Below the pieces are notes generated by a model. It was not told the DNA's origin. It did not search any database and worked only from the letters and a program-made list of their open reading frames with translations. From positions 748,798-812,797 of the forward strand of contig NC_066843.1 in the NCBI RefSeq assembly GCF_001640805.2: a DNA stretch of 64,000 nt. The letters are read 5' to 3'. The stretch is from Lates calcarifer (taxonomy: Eukaryota > Chordata > Actinopteri > Centropomidae). Shown here piece after piece: positions 61,278 through 64,000 of the stretch (within the stretch, counting starts at the first letter, position 1; each line of letters begins with the position of its first letter). Both the position numbers and the translations under genes were made by a program.

Positions 61278-61609
61278 ACTGTCATCACAGCTGGATTCAG
61301 GAGCGACGATGGCGCCGGCGTTACTGTGTGTGACAAAACCCCCAAACCCCAAACAACTCATAACATTCCCACCTTCCCGACATCAAATTGTTACGTCCCT
61401 GTTTTTACCCACATCTTTTAGAAAAGCAGACAGAGCACAGGAACGTCTCCCAGGAGGAAGTTTTCTGGATTTTAATATGCAAGTATAGACTGTTGAAGAC
61501 ATGAAGAACTGGTGGAAAAGTTTTGGACTGACAACAGTGGAAACATTGTTTTTTCCTCCCCATCCCACCTCTGTCCTTTTACAGACAAAACCAGTTCATT
61601 AATAATAAA

Positions 61610-63245
61610 ACTACTGGAAAAACAAAAATATGCTTTTCAATTCAATGTGGAGTTTACATGTTATTCATCTTTTTTTATTGCTGATATGTGAATTAACATA
61701 GCTTAATAGATTAGGCCTTCCAAGAAAATGAAGATGTGACATTGGTGCTAGCTTAATTTTAGCCAGAGGTGGTTGAGTTTCAACCTGTTCAGTTTCTACT
61801 ACCTCTATAAAAGTAGTTGGAAGTAGAGAAAAGCTCCTGCTGTCGAAAGTAAATTATCATTAACTCTGGAGAAAATGTTCCGTTTTAGCCAGAACAGTAA
61901 AATCCTGTTACCATTACTGCTAATTATTCTCAGCTACATGGCTTATAACTACATTAAACTAGTAGTTTGTTAGCATCTGATGTTAGCGAAATGCAGGTGG
62001 AGGGCAGAAAGTGATTCTCTAGCTGGGAAGTACCATCACTGGCTCTCTAAATGCCTGAGGTTTGCGTTGTTAACGGTTTCTCCAATCTTTCAAATAGCTT
62101 CCAGCCTTCACCTGCAGAGTCAGATAATGCTCTTGTGTGCAGTGACCACTTTCTAAAAGGTAACGTGACTATCTGAAGTAACTATCTGCACAATTTGACA
62201 CTGAGTTCTAGATCTGGGTGACGGATTTCTGAATTTACCACAGTCAATCACGTTTAAAAACTGAAGCTATTTTGACCTCAGAAGAGGTTTTTAGGTCAAG
62301 CAGAATCAGCCGACCAATCAGTATTTTTTTTTTTGCCAATGTTGGCTGGTGTCTGTCCTCGCTGACTGTGACCTGCGCAGAGCAGAGCGGTGGAGAATCA
62401 GGGTGAGAAAAAACAGTGAAAATACAGAGTAAAACCAACGTTTGAGTGACTTCGTCCTTTCCATTTGTAAGCACTGTGAGAAACTTGATTCCTACAAAAG
62501 TCTGAATGCTAAAACAAGCTCTGAAACTGTCAAACACGAGTGAGGCTGGACGCTGAGTACACCTGCGGTGTAGGTAAGGCTAACGAGCTAGCTGATTAGT
62601 GGTAAGCGTTACCTTTCGCTTTAGCATTGGCCTTCTCTTTGTATGATATCCTTTGGCCATATTTCCATTTCCAGTCATTTTTAATTGTGTTTCTGTGATT
62701 AAGGAGATGTGGACGGATGATAACACTGATGATCTTTGTGGGTTTATGCAAAAGTCTTTATGATTGCAAAAGTTCACAGCTAATAGGACTGTAATTACAC
62801 GTATCATTGAATCAGGTAAGTTGTCTTTGCTAATTTTGGAAGTTGTAGAGGTAGAGCACCTTCCAGTATACTACTATATCCAGCAGCTGTGCTTTTATTT
62901 AGATGGTTTAAAAAGTTGGTGCTTTTCATTAACGGTGGTTGTTTCTGATTTTTCTCCACAGGACTCAAATTTCAACCAGTAAACTTCGGCTCACAGAGAG
63001 AAGAGACAGAGACATGAAGATTTCCAAGAGACTGGTTTTATCATGCTGTTGTCCTGCAGTTTGACAGTATAAAGCTTCAGTATGAGGTGATGATGAGTGT
63101 CAATCAGTTAACATGTTTGGCTTGTTTAGACATAAAAGACTTAACACCTCTGTCCAATCTGGTTTCCAGAGGCTGGATGTAAATTTTTAAACAGTTATGA
63201 TTTTCCCCAAAAAACAGTAGCTTTTCTCTCCAGATACAGAGTTCC
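61610..63245. other. Gene-free region downstream of atxn2l
   Basis: Unique-looking AT-rich DNA with short frames only. I see no conserved protein or RNA gene. Confidence 0.5.
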
Positions 63246-63259
63246 ATTTTTTTTTAATT

Positions 63260-64000
63260 TGAACATCAACACACACATTTTTGACAACATGCTATACTAT
63301 GACATTTTTTTTTTTTTACCATTTTTCATGCCTTGACATACTATGACATTTTTCACATTTTTCATGCCATACTATACTATGACAATTTTTTTTATATTTT
63401 TTGACACCATACTATACTATGACATTTTTTGACCTTTTTTGACGCCTTAACATACTATGACATTTTTTTCACCATTTTTGACACCTTACTATACTATGAC
63501 ATTTTTTGATGTTTTTTGACATCTTACTATACTATGACATTTTTTCACATTTTTGTCGCCTTACTTTGACATTTTTTCACATTTTTGTCGCCTTACTATA
63601 CTATGACATTTTTTGACCATTTTTGACACCTTACTATACTATGACATTTTTGTCACATTTTTGTTACCTTACTATACTATGACATTTTTTGACCATTTTT
63701 CACACCTTACTATACTATGACATTTTTTGGCCGTTTTTGACGCCTTACTATACTATGACATTTTTTGACCATTTTTGACGCCTTAACATACTATGACATT
63801 TTTTTCACCATTTTTGACACCTTACTATACTATGACATTTTTTGATAGTTTTTTGACATGCTTACTATACTATGACATTTTTTCACATTTTTGTCGCCTT
63901 ACTTGACATTTTTTCACATTTTTGTCGCCATACTATACTATGACATTTTTGACCATTTTTGACACCTTACTATACTATGACAATTTTTGACCGTTTTTTT
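63260..64000. repeat. AT-rich tandem repeat (about 38-bp unit) running off the window
   Basis: About 18 units of 'ccttactatactatgacatt' followed by a T-rich half ('ttttgaccatttttgac'). Variants have 'cacatttttgtcg' in the second half and some units are shortened. The array becomes more regular toward the window end. Confidence 0.95.

Overview
The window is nuclear DNA of a ray-finned (teleost, probably percomorph) fish. It has compact multi-exon genes with short GT-AG introns, many CA/TG, TCC and hexamer repeats, small palindromic DNA-transposon-like elements, and CpG-containing gene starts. I recognised seven protein-coding genes, all on the + strand. Six were assembled exon by exon with every splice phase checked; the seventh is an intronless hsp70.

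Layout: 1-2.8 kb repeat-bearing flank; 2.8-6.6 kb sgf29 (SAGA/ATAC histone-reader subunit); 7.5-11.2 kb nfatc2ip (Rad60/NIP45 SUMO-like-domain protein); 11.75-19.6 kb spns1 (lysosomal major-facilitator transporter); 19.6-27.5 kb gene-poor stretch with one GC-rich possible promoter at 21.5-22.4 kb; 27.5-33.8 kb lat (T-cell adaptor); 33.8-36.5 kb repeats; 36.6-39.2 kb heat-inducible hsp70; 39.9-49 kb sh2b1 (cytokine/insulin/leptin receptor adaptor); 53-61.6 kb atxn2l (RNA-binding stress-granule protein); 61.6-64 kb gene-free, ending in an AT-rich tandem repeat that runs off the window. Six of the genes belong to the human 16p11.2 neighbourhood (SGF29, ATXN2L, SH2B1, NFATC2IP, SPNS1, LAT), so this is a conserved vertebrate synteny block with shuffled order. 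The pairing sh2b1-atxn2l mirrors the paralogous SH2B3-ATXN2 pair.

The genes are independent transcription units, not an operon. lat and sh2b1 are both tyrosine-kinase adaptor genes. The most interesting details are: a 91-nt frame-switching exon in sh2b1 that gives two C-termini; the Gly-Tyr PLC-gamma1 site in this fish LAT; a one-frame mismatch at the atxn2l exon 4/5 junction beside a TG microsatellite; a family of palindromic elements with at least ten copies; a ~970-bp palindrome in sh2b1 carrying convergent CTCF-like motifs; an nfatc2ip intron made almost wholly of polypyrimidine; and inverted TGACCTC arrays flanking a frame-breaking spns1 exon. I found no RNA gene, CRISPR array, viral gene or wholly new system that I can support.
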